Notes under the pieces: generated by a model
What the model saw: only the letters and a program-made list of their open reading frames with translations
What the model was told of the DNA's origin: nothing
The model's database searches: none
Origin: Siphonodentalium dalli
Taxonomy: Eukaryota; Mollusca; Scaphopoda; Gadilida; Siphonodentaliidae
NCBI GenBank assembly: GCA_032622095.1
Contig: CP136064.1
Span: 249,275,827-249,339,826, forward strand
DNA length: 64,000 bases
Reading direction: 5' to 3'
Shown: positions 1-11,762 of the stretch, one piece after another
Layout: every line of letters starts with the position of its first letter
Position numbering within the stretch: position 1 is the first letter of the stretch
Position numbers and translations under genes: made by a program

Positions 1-86
1 ATGTATTTCAAGTGGGCTTTTCAATGACAAATAATTCAAACTAAGCTGATATCCTTAATAAAAATAAAATATCGTGGATGACTCAC

Positions 87-208
87 TCTTTGAGCTGTAG
101 CTGGAGAGCCTCGAGTCTGGAGCGATAGCCGTCGTTCTCGTTCTTTGCATCCTGCCATTTTTCCTCCGCCTGAATTCTTAACATCCTCTCTCTCTCCAAT
201 CCCTCAAC
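87..208 (-). CDS. Internal exon of a coiled-coil protein (gene not identified)
   Basis: Seen: on the minus strand a TATAG acceptor at 209-213 precedes 122 bp that are open in only one frame. A GTGAGT donor (81-86) follows. The peptide of 40 codons plus two bases starts VEGLERERM, passes through EEKWQDAKNEN and ends LEALQLQLKE, if the next exon supplies G. It is rich in E, K, R, Q and L with heptad-like leucine spacing, which is typical of an alpha-helical coiled coil. The other two frames hit stops within about 30 bases. The exon starts in phase 0 and ends in phase 2. Its start phase fits the ends of the candidate upstream exons at 11742, 26634, 46834 and 47959. Inferred: part of a large minus-strand gene whose next exon lies left of the window. 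I do not recognise the family. Confidence 0.72.
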
Positions 209-518
209 CTATAAATAACAAAGTTGTAAGTCAGTTGAAAGACTAACAATCGGTCGTTATAGACCACATACTAGTACACGCTGAAATCTAAAGATTCATA
301 TGCAAATCTCTATTTAAAATTGATCAGTTGACACCAAGTATGCATCTCCCTACCGTGTGTATACAATGGCATTACCCATGTATATATTACCCATGTATAT
401 ATTTCCCATGTATATATTTCCCATGTTATTCAACATCTAAGAAATTATGGAATCTATAGATTACCTGTATTTTTTACATCCACACCCCCCCCCCCAATAA
501 AACATACATGCAATATAC

Positions 519-661
519 AGTAATGCCCGAAGTATATGACCCTTTAACCACAGCAGAATCATGGGAAACTTTTTAGGATTTAGTTGGAATTATGGCTTGT
601 TGCCTTCCCATAATTCTGCTGTGGTTTTAATAGGGGTCAATTATTTAGGACATTACTGTAT
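519..661. mobile_element. Family A palindromic MITE, shortened copy
   Basis: The ends match family A: CAGTAATGCCC at the left and the inverted form at the right, flanked by TA. The inner part of the second arm is missing, so the copy is about 140 bp instead of about 212 bp. A TA target and CAGT ends fit a Tc1/mariner-like origin. Confidence 0.75.
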
Positions 662-839
662 GTGAGTTGTCTAGTTTTCATCCTCACACCCCCTTCTGTG
701 CATGCAGTGGGACTCCCAAAGAATATATTATTGCACCCCTTGAGCATGCCCCAGTATACATTTTCACTTCCTTTGAGCATGCAATATGAGTCTCAGAGTC
801 CACATCATAAAACCTAATGCCCCCTTGTACAGGAATCAA

Positions 840-1015
840 CCTAGAGGTATCAAATTGAGAGAAATAACTTCTCCCTGTATTGATTATAAGAGAGAAGTGG
901 ACTGTTATCAGGGAGAAGTAACAATTGCTGAAGTTTAACTTACATCCCCAACATCAACCTTCTATGATCCAATTAGTATTATTATCCATCCCTTAATTAA
1001 CACTTTTTTCTCATT
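840..1015 (+). repeat. Dispersed repeat R (copy 1)
   Basis: 'gggagaagtaacaattgctg' and 'ttaacttacatccccaacatc' match 6737-6905 ('gaagttcaatttacatccg' and 'caacatcgccttctt'). About 70% similar by eye. Confidence 0.5.
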
Positions 1016-1424
1016 GGGCAAAAGCCGTCACATGATAATCTGGGAAAAAGCCATATTGGTATCCCGACTGGACTCGATTGAGTCCAATATGACCTTTTTA
1101 ATGGGACTCACGAGGTAACTCTATTGTCAAATGAATTGGTGAAATTGTGATGCGCGTCGCAATACTCTGGTGGATTCAAATTAGCAGACGTTTCACTTCC
1201 GCATTGAGTTTTTTATTTTCACTTCCATGTTTACTGTTCCAAATCATGCTTTCTGATGATCAAATACAGGCTTTTATAGAGAATCAAGCACCAACAAATA
1301 CCAAAAATAACAACAAGTTTCAGTTTATTCCCAAAATTTGGATAAATATACAGATGGATAATAAAAATGTCATTCTACAATGTTGTGTACAGTTATGTGT
1401 TTCACGTGTACTCATCCAGGTGGT

Positions 1425-1495
1425 GGAGAAAAGTCATATTGGACTCGACACTGTGTGTCTCGGCCAATATGACTTTTCACCACAACCTGCACTCG
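1425..1495. repeat. Imperfect hairpin related to one at 1040-1095
   Basis: 'gtggtggagaaaagtcatat' pairs with 'atatgacttttcaccac'. A similar stem ('agccatattgg', 'ccaatatgacc') lies at about 1048-1093. Both contain 'ggactcga'. Confidence 0.6.
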
Positions 1496-2549
1496 CAAAA
1501 GAAAAAGACAAGCAGCACACAACATTGTATAATAACTTTATATTATACAACACAAGAGGTCATTTATTAAAACCAATATAACAAGTAAGAACCCCATTAT
1601 AATCAGTCAACATATTTTAAATATACTGTTGTATATTGGAATGTGAGAGAGAAATTGCTTCCCTCCAGGACAAAAATAGGGAGAAGATATGTCTCCCAAG
1701 TCACACTCTAGGCTGGTTGGTCCCTGCCCTGCATGTTTATATTACACAACCTAACACCCCCTTGTGGTCAAAATGGGATGAACTATTAAAGGGAGGTGAG
1801 GAACCTGAACCTTGGTCATGACGTGTTGTTGATGGATATGTCAAACTATGACAAATTGGGGGCGGACGAGACAAATGGGGTGCAAAATTTGACAGCAATC
1901 AAACCTATAATCATATATAATCGGAGAAATGTACCAGTCAAAGGCGAGGACGTACTGATCAGAAATTCTCTCTGCGTGAAAATAATCACCTAAATTACAC
2001 TTGATTCGTGTAAACAGAGGACGATACACAAATGCATAGGAAATCAATCGAACCGATTAAATTACAAACTATTTTCAGAGACCAATTGCTTGAACTCCTG
2101 CCTATAGCCGAACTCATTCCAGTGCATAATTTCATAAATGCTTTCACATACAAGCACTCTGTTGACATAATAATCAGGCATGTGATTTTGGGACTTGTGC
2201 CTTGGCATGCTTTTCGTGATTGCGGCGCATATGTCCTGATCTAAGATGATTGTCAGAATAACAAATGGTGTTATGGCACAGAATTGAGGCAGAGTCAATA
2301 TCGTTATGGTTCGTTATGGTGGAATGTGGATATAAGGATCCAATCTATTGCTGTCAATAACCAGTGGAATGGGTACAGCACTTTGCCAGGAGATTGTCTT
2401 TATATTAATTTAGTGGCAATAGGGTCAGGCTCGATACTTGAGAACACAATTTAGATTGGGGAGTGAATTGGCAATATATTCAGTTCATAAGTGTTTCATG
2501 GTCCACAGTCTACTCCCTTCCACAATGATGCAGGCACAATCTTCATAGA

Positions 2550-2996
2550 GCCCTGTGAACCGTTCGAGGTTTGATTCGCATTCGAAACCGCCGCATTAAT
2601 TCAATCCTATTCGAAACCTTTGAATGGGATTCGGGTTGTCGAACCTTTGATTTAGTCCCGCAAAATGAACCAAACAAACACCACCGGTTGATCGTAAATC
2701 ACTAAATGCAGACATACACTGTGCACACATTATAAAATGGTCGGTTATATATATTTTAAAATAACGTTACCTTTGGCTATCCATACTATTCGCTCATGTT
2801 CCATGTAAATCCATGTAAATAACATGTTAATTTTACTCTATGTCCACTAAGTTTACTCACTATGTTCTAATTGTTCACAATCACGATAGTCGGTAATCAA
2901 TTTTAGGGCTCGAGGTCTCGGTTCAATTCAAAACCAAGATGCAGATTCAGTTTCAAGATCTGGTTCAACCTAAAATCTAAGATTCGTAGGGCCCTA
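2550..2996. mobile_element. Family L ~450-bp element with AGGGCCCT ends
   Basis: It starts 'agccctgtgaaccgttcgag' and ends 'ctaagattcgtagggccct', matching 48640-49077 over its length. Short inverted ends of the AGGGCCCT type suggest hAT affinity. No coding capacity. Confidence 0.72.
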
Positions 2997-3107
2997 AGTC
3001 TTCAATAGTTTACATATTATGAAAGCATTTACTTTTGAAAGTTATTCGCACAGAGCTGGCAAACGTATTTCCAAAACTTGCAACAGTGAACACAGTTAAG
3101 ACAGCTA

Positions 3108-3320
3108 CAGTAATGCCCTAAATAATCGACTCCTTAACCACAGCAGAATTATGGGTAACTTTTCAGGATTTAGTCGGAAATATGGCTTGTTGCCATTCAT
3201 CGGAAAGCTCTCAGTGAGAGATTTCCAATGAATGGCAACTAGCCATATTTCCGACTAAATCCTGAAAAATTACCCATAATTCTGCTGTGGTTAAGGAGTT
3301 GATTATTTAGGGCATTACTG
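3108..3320. mobile_element. Family A palindromic MITE, full-length
   Basis: This is a reference copy. The left half runs CAGTAATGCCCTAAATAAT, then 'cgactccttaaccacagc' and on to the centre near 'ctctcagtgagag'. The right half is the near-perfect reverse complement. TA flanks both ends. With no coding capacity, CAGT ends and a TA duplication, it fits a non-autonomous Tc1/mariner-type element. Confidence 0.88.
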
Positions 3321-3383
3321 TAAGGGTTTCACAGAAATCTGATGATAATTTGAGAGAAGATTGCTGACTCTAGCCTTGCAACG

Positions 3384-3468
3384 TTTTGCCGAAACTTGTC
3401 AAATGAAAATTTCTTTGGCCCTTTTCCCCAAAAAAATGGCCATTGGCAAATTTGGTTACCAACAGGGT
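3384..3468. mobile_element. Family M fragment
   Basis: 'cttgtcaaatgaaaatttct' and 'ggccattggcaaatttgg' match the right part of family M. The left part is missing. Confidence 0.5.
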
Positions 3469-4102
3469 GAACCGTATTGCACATTATTAATATAAAGTCG
3501 TGGTCAGTTTCCTACTAGTAATTGATGATTTCAACAAGACAGATATGATGCATAATTTCCCAGGGAAATTAATCTTCTGCACAATCGTTCCACCACCACT
3601 AAAACCGACACTGCATGGTCATCCATCATGTATGGCTTTTACAGCAATAACCTCCATTTAACCAACCAAACCACCTGTAGTACAGGGTGTGTGAAACATG
3701 AAGCAAAGGTCACTCAATCTCAAATGTTTTTACATGAGTGTATTTGTCACTGCATTACCAAAGGCAATTACAATGCAATTTTTACGCAATGTTATTTCCG
3801 AACAGACAACTTTTTTCACTAATTTGAGTGCGAATTACGCTCCGAGTGCCATTTGAAGCCAATTTAATTTGATGGAATTGGAATCACCGTATTGCAGTCA
3901 CAGAAATGAGGAATGGTCCGAATGGAATTAGCTTTTTTCTTTTTTCAGAGAGAAATTTTACTCGGACCAGGATCAAATAGACACCTAGATATTTAATCAA
4001 ATAAAGGAACATAATAATTCTCGTATCTCGTTGAAAATTCAAGAGATTTTGACTGCTACAGTCATAACCCTTTCATGATGGGAGCAAGAGAAACTTTCCA
4101 GA

Positions 4103-4238
4103 GAAAATGGGGCCTAAGCAGAATGAGGTCACCAGAGGGGTGATTTAGTGATGCTAGCCCACTATGCGGGATAGCGTCACTAAATTCGCCCACTGGGGGA
4201 CCTCACTCTGCAAATGTCAGACACCTTATTCTCATGTG
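4103..4238. mobile_element. Family G half element
   Basis: A solo right half: 'gcagaatgaggtcaccagag' and its inverted partner around 'ctatgcgggatagcg', then 'gacaccttattctcatg'. The left half is missing. A half family B end lies just before it (4070-4085). Confidence 0.68.
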
Positions 4239-4490
4239 GTAATCACTAACCAAAATGAGTGCAGCTCAATATTGATTACATCCCACAAACACAAACAAAA
4301 GTAATATTATTCTGAGCTTTTCCGATCGACATTAGTTGTTTTGAAATGATTTTAATACAAAAAACTTGTGTGTTAAATTCTCGTTACGTTGCCTTTAGCA
4401 TCGTTATAACATCATGCATATCCAGGGAGAATCTAGGATCGCCCAAGAGAAAACTGTCAAAAATACCACATAGGCCTACATAGGCTTGAA

Positions 4491-4555
4491 TTAACCCTTT
4501 CAAGATGGGAGCTGAGCTGGTTCAGCATTTTTGCAAACTTTCAGGGAAGGGTTAA
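4491..4555. mobile_element. Family B minimal deletion derivative (65 bp)
   Basis: Left end TTAACCCTTTCAAGATGGGA and right end 'aactttcagggaagggttaa' match the family B termini. Everything between, including both hairpins, is gone. TTAA is present at both ends. Confidence 0.75.
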
Positions 4556-4599
4556 AGTCTGTTGATAGTCTCAGCCCAAAGTCAGCTTCATATTCAAAT

Positions 4600-4664
4600 A
4601 CACAGAACGACACGATGTGTAAATGGGTTTGTCAAACCCATTTACACATCGTGTCGTTCTGTGT
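4600..4664. repeat. Near-perfect 32-bp-arm palindrome with 1-base loop
   Basis: The left arm starts 'acacagaacgacacgatgtg' and runs to 'gggtttg'. The right arm is its exact complement from 4633. Such a perfect stem is young or maintained. Confidence 0.88.
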
Positions 4665-6373
4665 TTATTACACGCTTCGCATCCTAGAATCCGTGCATTA
4701 AAAATACAGACTTAGAAGATTTATTTAGGCACATAGAGGGCGTGTTTTGTCATGTGTGATGATGCTTTTATTTTATAGTTCCGGTTTCATGGTTGAGGCG
4801 AATGTCATGTACGTCATTTTACGTCAACGAGATGCGTATGGAACGTACCATGCGTATGGAACGTACGTTCCATACGTATTTGTAAATATGGAACAGCAAT
4901 AACACTGTACTTCTGGGAACAAGCGTGTAATAAAACAGGTTTTGGGCATCCTTGAATATTGTGGAGCGAACATCAAGCAGTGTGAAAACCCAATTAAATC
5001 CAAGAACAACATCAATATTACAATTATCACGTACATGTTACACGGAAACAAAAGCAGCTGACAGGCTTCATTTTAGTGCGAACCGTTTCTAACAGCAATC
5101 AAATAATTATCACGCTACCCCAGGGAGCAAAAACCTTCAGATCAATCCCATCCGATAATGCCTTTCTGCTGTTGGCAAAAATTACTTCTATGGCGAAGTG
5201 ACTTTGACGATCAGCAGAACGGCTTCAGCGATGAGACCCAAATTCATAATATTAAGCTTTCTCATCACGCTCTCGGATTGGTAACTTATGGGGAAATTAT
5301 GTAGATGATGGTAATTATGAATAAAAAAGCCCGGAGTTTACTGTGGTATAATGGTTCCATGTGTGGCGACCCATATGAGAAACAATAATTATTGGTTAAC
5401 ACTATAAGGTCCGGCTGGTGGACAATAGGCAGGCGTTTTTATGGTCATATAACCTCGTCTTGTAACTTGATAATAATGAACCCGGATCATGCTACGTGAC
5501 CCAGAGTTGCCATGGGCTTCTGTCTGTATTGTCGAGGTCCAACATGATTTCCATACAATGAATAATGATGATAGAGGACATTAACGGAGCTCTCCGACCC
5601 GACAGGTTCAAAGTGAAAGCAACAGCTGACAGCTATATAATTTACTATATCATTCACATGTTGGAATATATATGTCTACATACTCAATTAGGTCATAGCT
5701 TTTCCTGTTGACAACCTTAACTGAAATTTTGATAAAAACATGAGAAAGGGGGGTGGGTCCCCATAATTTTGGGGGAAAACAATATTTTTTTGCACAAATG
5801 GGGTGGTGGGTCCCTCGGTGTCGGAAAAAACTTTTTGGGCCCTATATGTGCGATTTTTTTCCAGACCACCCCCCCCCCCCCCTGCACGCAGTACTAATTT
5901 TCGTGAATTCAAAACTGACCAAATTTTTTTCGTAATATTTCCGTGATATTTCGTATATCTTGGAGCTGACGACAGTTTCGGTTCTTAGTCATTGCTGGAG
6001 ATAATATACATCGTGTAGACAATGAACTAGTAACTACATACATCATAATTTTGTGGCGACCTGGAATATTAGTGTTTTCTTATACAAGCATTTCAACAAT
6101 GTCTATGTTACCATTTATCGCTTGGCATTTTGAGCAATGGTCTTGATAGCGGTTGAATGGCCGAATGTAAATAAATGCATACATGTATAGGCGTAATTGT
6201 CTATTCAACCGTTCATAATATGTAAACTCAACAACATAGCCCTCTTGTGTTTCCTATGGACTGTGGTTTAGATTGAACCACGGGAGTCGTACTATTTTTC
6301 GCTCAGTTATAAATTCGCGCATCTATCGGTGTGCGAAAATTAGTACTGCGCGAATTTAAATACGAGTAAGGTA
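4665..6373. other. No gene recognised
   Basis: Mostly low-copy sequence. A G/C homopolymer-rich stretch at 5740-5885 ('ggggggtgggtcccc') opens short frames without protein character. Confidence 0.5.
4853..4876. repeat. 24-bp perfect palindrome
   Basis: 'cgtatggaacgt' followed by its exact reverse complement. A second direct copy of 'gcgtatggaacgtac' lies just upstream (4834). Confidence 0.8.
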
Positions 6374-6717
6374 CAGGGTCCGTGCTGGACTGTAATTTGC
6401 TTTTGCCACATGAAAATATTTGTTGCCAAATTCATTTAGAAATTGTCGAATGCTATCATTGATAGTATTAATTTATGGAACAAAGAGTCTTATATTTTGA
6501 TAATTGCTGGTTGAACGACTTTTGATATCGATAGAAATTCAGTTAGTTATTAATTATTCTCGCCTCTGTATTGAGGTTTATCATACAACAATAAACCAAT
6601 AACCGAACAACAAAATTGTAGAAGGGTTGCCAAACTTTTGCCAAATGAAAATATTTTTTGCCAAATGTGAATTATTTTTGCCATTAGCAAATTTGGCAAG
6701 TGGCAGCGAGAACCCTG
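6374..6717. mobile_element. Family M hAT-like element with CAGGGT ends
   Basis: It begins CAGGGTCCGTGCTGGAC and ends 'ggcagcgagaaccctg', with 'ttgccaaatgaaaatatttt' phrases near both ends. Related to 47623-47898. The flanks match only loosely (GTAAGGTA and GTTACATA). Confidence 0.75.
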
Positions 6718-6736
6718 GTTACATACAGGTACCAGC

Positions 6737-6905
6737 CGAGATGTTTCAAATTGGGAGAAGTCACTTCACCCAATTTTTTATTAGGGAGAAATATATAGAC
6801 TGTTATTAGGGGAGAAGTCATAGAGCTGAAGTTCAATTTACATCCGTCACAACATCGCCTTCTTAATTATCCTGTTGATCCAATCAGTATCATGGCTTAA
6901 CATTC
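6737..6905 (+). repeat. Dispersed repeat R (copy 2)
   Basis: It pairs with 840-1015. A reverse-orientation relative with 'gacttctccctgctaacagg' is visible near 56690-56800. Confidence 0.48.
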
Positions 6906-7748
6906 GTACGAGAATCAGAATCGATTCTTACAAATGATTCTCGCAAAGTTAAACATGAGAATCAACTTTGATTCTCGCGTACATACGTGTATCTCTGCTT
7001 TGTTGTATAAAAACAACATATCATAGCTACAGTAATAGGCCAATGTGTTTGTTTTTTTTCAATTGGCTAACAGTAAATCTTAAAATTGTGATCTGCTTTT
7101 GGTAAATCACCAAATCAAGGGCATTGTAATAAAAAGTGAGATTTATGTGGGCACCCTGTTCACTATGGTTTCCTATGTCTGCCCGTCTATTTCTATGTCT
7201 GCCCATCTAACTCTATGGTTTCGTATGTCTGCCCGTCTATCTCTAGTCTATGTGCACTCATTTACTTTACAACACACCCCCACAAAATAAAAATCTCTAA
7301 AATAAGAATAAACCGAAACCAACAGTGAATGTAAATGGAATTCTTATCAGTAGGTTAAGGTAGTGGGTTTTAAACTTTTAGAAAGGTGATCAAACATGCC
7401 AGAAGTCACCTGCAGTTTTATGTTCATAGGTTTGGTTTGTGTCTTAAGTGGCGTATTTATATCCGAATCCATTAGTCATTTCACACAATGTCATATGGGA
7501 GATAATTCTCATCACACTCTGGGGTTTTATCAGTGGTTTACGCATCCTATTTAGTTGTTATTATCTAATCTCAGTGCGCTACAGCAGGGGATAGCTGCAT
7601 TTATCAGCAACAAGTCTAACATTCTAGTTTCAATCCAGTAGAGAAATCAGAGAAAGATAATGTCAGGATATTTTTTCCTTTTTTTTGCAGTATATATACA
7701 TTGAACAAAACATAGACCTTGTCCTGAGTAGAAATAGGTAAAATTTAT

Positions 7749-8009
7749 TTAACCCTTTTATGATGGGAGCTGTGCTAGTGCAGAATTAAAGATCCTGTGC
7801 CAGTGCATTCTCTTATATATGTGAGTCTCACATAGGGAGCATCGCATATATAAGAGAATACACTGGCTTACAAGGTAAATATTGTTAGGCCAATGTATTC
7901 TCTTATATATATACAAGGCTCCCTAGGAGAGACTCGTATATATATAAGAGAATGCATTGGCACAGGGTTTTCGCAAAATATCAGGAAGCTCCAGTCATGG
8001 AAGGGTTAA
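7749..8009 (+). mobile_element. Family B TTAA element (piggyBac-like MITE) with two hairpins
   Basis: TTAA flanks both ends, followed by CCCTTTTATGATGGGAGC at the left and 'catggaagggttaa' at the right. Inside are two ~70-bp hairpins, each built from a 'cattctcttatatatg' arm and its complement. The second hairpin is the reverse complement of the first. TTAA targets with CCCTTT ends fit piggyBac. There is no coding capacity. Confidence 0.85.
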
Positions 8010-9323
8010 TAATATTTCCAATTATAGAATTATCATGATTATATAACTTATATTATTTGCAGGCTATAAATTTCAATGCATGAGTGTGGCTATAATGCAC
8101 TGAAGATATGTATTACAATGTATACATAATAGACATGAGTGCATATTTTCTTAGCTACATGTATACTGAAATTTAAACATTAGTTATGGGTCAGGAGAGG
8201 GGGAGACATCAAATTATTTTAACTGTAGACTTTATGGCTATTAAAAAATTATAAGATTGTTGTCATGAATTATTTGACAGGTTAATATTTTCATTCCCTT
8301 CAAATTGAAAAGACAGGTAGGACAGGAGATGACAATCACAGGTGCAAATGTTCTCGGTATCCTTTCAGGTCAAAGACGTACAGCTTACAAGTTTTAAAAT
8401 ATGGCAACTCATGAGTAAGTACATTACCCAGGTGTTGAAATCATAACATCAGATTTTATGAACAATATTAAATTATTTCATCGTTTTGGCAGATGAAAAT
8501 ATTGTGTTTAAAATTGTTCACACGAGTTGATTCTGCATTTTTATTTAAAATGTAAACGGAAAATAATACACGGATCCCACCTGAAAATGTGCCTGCATGA
8601 CAGATTCAGAATTTTCATTCAAATTGTAAATTGAAAATAAAATATGAATCCTACCTGAAAATAGTTTAGTCCTGCGCAGAACACTGTCTACATGGCGATA
8701 TAACCTCAATGTCATTCACCACCATGAGAAAAGATTCACAAAATAAAGATAAATTTCATTTTAAATATTTCATTCGTTTAATTATACTTCTGTAAAACAT
8801 CAAAGATGCAGGTGTATGCAAATCAGTGATCAGTCAGTCATCATTGCTTTATCAAGATTCATCACAAAACATGGTCCACTGCCTCACACCTGCCCCCCAA
8901 TCTAATCATCAATATTCCTGTATTAATTAGCTCTATTAATTACTGGGCGTATATATATGTGGTATGAATGATCGAAATAGCTGTTATATCTCAATGATAG
9001 GGTTAGCGTAAAGAACTCAACAATATCATTAATAAAGAGTGTTTAGAAAACAATGAATACCAGTATATGGTATTGATTATACAAATTAAAGTGCAATGCC
9101 CTCATCTATGCTACATAGGTAACTAAATACCTCTTATATACAATGCTACTTGAGAGCATAACATTTTTTCTACTTGACACTTTACACATGTGCACATTGC
9201 ATGTAATGCATGCTACACATGGAAATACTAAGTCATCACAAAGTAGTTACTCATTAAGATAGGCCATGCAAACTTAAACTTGCAGAGGGAGATGGGGGGG
9301 GGGGTGTCACACTTCGAAGTTGA
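8010..9323. other. No gene recognised
   Basis: AT-rich low-copy sequence. I see no exon-like frame with paired splice sites. Confidence 0.5.
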
Positions 9324-9730
9324 TTAACCCTTTCATGATGGGAGATGCACTTGTGCAATATTAAAGATCATGTGACAATGCATTCTCTTATACAGTAATG
9401 CCCTAAATAATTGACTCCTTAACCACAGCAGAATTATGGGTAACTTTTCAGTTTGTTGCCATATTTACGACTAAATCCTGAAAAGTTACCCATAATTCTG
9501 CTGCGGTTAAGGAGTCAATTATTTAGGGCATTACTGTATATGCGAGTCTTCCATAGGGAGTGTCGCATACATAAGAGAATGCACTGGCTTACAAGGTCAA
9601 GGTAAATACTGTTAAACCAATATTCTCTTACATATGCGAGGCACCCTATGGGAGACTCAAATATATAAGAGAATGCATTGGCACAGCGTTTTCGAAAAAT
9701 TTCAGGTGGCTTCAATCATGGAAGGGTTAA
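9324..9730 (+). mobile_element. Family B TTAA element interrupted by a family A copy
   Basis: Ends are TTAACCCTTTCATGATGGGA and 'catggaagggttaa'. Both hairpins are present. The first is split by the family A insertion at 9393-9536. The right TTAA is shared with a family F sequence that starts there. Confidence 0.85.
9393..9536. mobile_element. Family A MITE nested in a family B element
   Basis: A shortened copy is inserted at a TA inside the first hairpin of the B element at 9324-9730. Host sequence 'cattctctta' resumes as 'tatgcgagtc' after it. The TA on both sides directly shows the target duplication. Confidence 0.88.
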
Positions 9731-9896
9731 CCCTTTCTTTAGCAAATACTCATTCACGAGTAGTTCCCTTTGGAAATGTTCATGTAAGAATTAAGTTCAA
9801 CAAACAGCCATGGTTGAACTTATTATCTGAACATTTCCCACCAATGAAAACCATAGCTGGTTTTATGATATCCAAGGAAACTTGGACTATAATTTA
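9727..9896 (+). mobile_element. Family F sequence directly after a B element
   Basis: It starts at the shared TTAA as 'ttaaccctttctttagcaaa' and contains 'gaaatgttcatg' and 'tatctgaacatttccca'. The typical 'aaagggttaa' right end is missing; it may end at a TTAA at 9893. Confidence 0.55.
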
Positions 9897-10280
9897 AAAC
9901 CAGGGTTCAAAAGTACACTGATTTTCTTAAGTTCTTCCCACAGCCACCTTTATGCACCAATATGCTATGTGACTTTACATGCAATTATGCTTCCATCTGA
10001 CAACAGAAAAAGATAAACATTAGGAATGCTTTGAACATAGTGGTGCAGTGTACTTTTTCTCCTGGAAGTAAACAGTGAGTTATGTTGATGATGTGAGCAT
10101 GCTGTACAGAAACAGAGATGGCTGGTGGTTACCGGGAAGGGTGAGGTGTTTTACACTTCTTGTAACAGGAAAGGTTGGGGTGAATCAGTGCTCATTCTAA
10201 ATGTGGGCCAAAATGCTGTTTATTAAGCCAACTAAACATATTCAGGAGAGAGGTTTTTGAACCTCCTTGCATATCAGTTA

Positions 10281-10488
10281 CAGTAATGCCCTAAATAATC
10301 GACTCCTTAATCACAGTAGAATTATGGGTAACTTTTCAGGATTTAGTCGGAAATATGGCTTGTTGCCATTCACCGGAAAGCTCTCAGTGAGAGCTTTCCG
10401 ATGAATGGCAACAAGCCATATTTCCGAAAAGTTATATATATCCATAATTCTGCTGTGGTTTAAGAGTCAATTATTTAGGGCATTACTG
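10281..10488. mobile_element. Family A MITE inserted into the TTAA of a B element
   Basis: The left flank ends 'cagtta' and the right flank starts 'taaccctttc'. Removing the element and one TA restores TTAACCCTTTC, the start of the B element that follows. One arm is damaged near 10430-10440. Confidence 0.87.
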
Positions 10489-10752
10489 TAACCCTTTCAA
10501 GATGGGAGCTGTGCTGGTGCAGCATCAAAGATCATGTGCCAGTGAATTCTCTTATATATGTGAATCTCCCACAGGGAACCTTGCATATATATGAGAATGC
10601 AATGGCTTACAAGGTCAAGGAAATATTGTCAGGCCAATATGTTCTCTTATATATGCGAGGCTCCCTATCGGAGAATCACACATATAAGAGAATGGATTGA
10701 CACATGTGGGTTTTCACAAAATGACATGAAGCTCCAGTCATAAAAGGGTTAA
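10489..10752 (+). mobile_element. Family B TTAA element
   Basis: It starts directly after the family A copy, which split its left TTAA, and ends 'cataaaagggttaa'. Both hairpins are present with several mismatches. Confidence 0.83.
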
Positions 10753-11043
10753 CAAGGATGCTGAATAATAGTATGCACAACATGATCGATGTCCCAATCC
10801 ACACCCTTTAAATAGCACTCTCAAAACACAATTAAATGGCTTGAAATTACATCATATGCATTACATAATTTTCAAAAAAATTCTGAGTCTGCCACCTCAA
10901 CCAGGATGGAAGAACTATATCATAAATCCCTAGATACACATATTAAGTAAATGATATACAGTCAGTAGTGAAATATTTTAATATCTTTCTTACTTATGAC
11001 TAATAATAACTTATAATAACCCTAAAAACCACATCCAGGCATA

Positions 11044-11379
11044 CAGTAATGCCCTAAATAATCAACTCCTTAACCACAGCAGAATTATGGGTAACTTTTC
11101 AGGATTTAGTCGGAAATATGGCTTGTTACCATTCATCGAAAAGCTCTCAGTGAGAGCTTTTCATGAATGGCAACAAGCCATATTTCTAGTTGAAAATGTC
11201 CTTGATAAAATATTAAGATACCTAACTATTAATTCATCAATGTTCATTGTACCATATATCAACATGTCCAAATCCATCTTCCCAAATTTAAATTCAACAT
11301 TTAATATTTCCGACTAAATCCTGAAAAGTTACCCATAATTCTACTGTGGTTAAGGAGTCGTTTAATTAGGGCATTACTG
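11044..11379. mobile_element. Family A MITE carrying a ~125-bp insertion (family E)
   Basis: Both family A ends are present with TA flanks. The right arm is interrupted at about 11187-11308 by sequence that recurs inverted at 12404-12535. The 'atatttc' of the arm appears on both sides of the insertion, as a target duplication would. Confidence 0.85.
11187..11308 (+). mobile_element. Family E ~120-bp insertion
   Basis: The sequence from 'gttgaaaatgtccttgataa' to 'aaatttaaattcaaca' recurs inverted at 12404-12535 with about ten differences. Here it interrupts a family A arm, with the 'atatttc' target on both sides. Its class is unknown. Confidence 0.7.
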
Positions 11380-11741
11380 TAGTCCTGTCCCCCATAAAAT
11401 CCCACCCCAAACAATATAGAATCCGGACTATGCAACTGCTACTTCGATGACCCCACTCCTATAAGCATCAATGAATTTTGTTTGCTCAGAGTAAGCTTAG
11501 ATAAGTTTTCAAAGAATGTGCGTGTTGCTGAAAATGAATGTATTTTCTGAACAGACAGCAGCTGATAGAAATTGATGTAAAACAAACCCATGAGTTTACA
11601 GTGTTACATAGCTATATTTCTCTAAGGGATATTTATAGCCGAGTTAGCATGACAAAAGATATAGAAGACTATGATGGATTCTCTGTCAAAATATAATGAT
11701 ACCTATATAACCATGATCAATAACATAAGATGATAGCCTAC

Positions 11742-11762
11742 CTGCTCGGAGGCAAAATCCAT
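11742..11762 (-). CDS. Candidate alternative first coding exon (MDFASEQ)
   Basis: Seen: on the minus strand an ATG with a good start context (A at -3, G at +4) begins seven codons, MDFASEQ. A strong donor, GAGCAG then GTAGGC, follows at once. The last codon is complete, so the exon could splice in phase 0 to the coiled-coil exon at 87-208. The upstream stretch (about 11763-12400) is free of the repeat families found elsewhere, which would suit a promoter and 5' leader. Inferred: an alternative first exon of the same gene. The call rests on one donor, one start codon and phase compatibility, so it could be chance. Confidence 0.3.

Larger units (their letters stand above)
662..2549. other. No gene recognised; low-copy DNA with short hairpins
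   Basis: Holds repeat R copy 1 and two related hairpins. The 144-codon frame at 1147-1581 crosses one of the hairpins, has no recognised motif and is treated as chance. Confidence 0.5.

Noticed and set aside
1147-1581. 144-codon plus-strand frame
   Set aside because: It crosses a hairpin repeat and shows no motif or splice signals.
7749-8009. CRISPR array or bacterial terminators suggested by the repeated hairpins
   Set aside because: The surroundings are eukaryotic, spacing is irregular and each hairpin pair sits within TTAA-flanked element ends.
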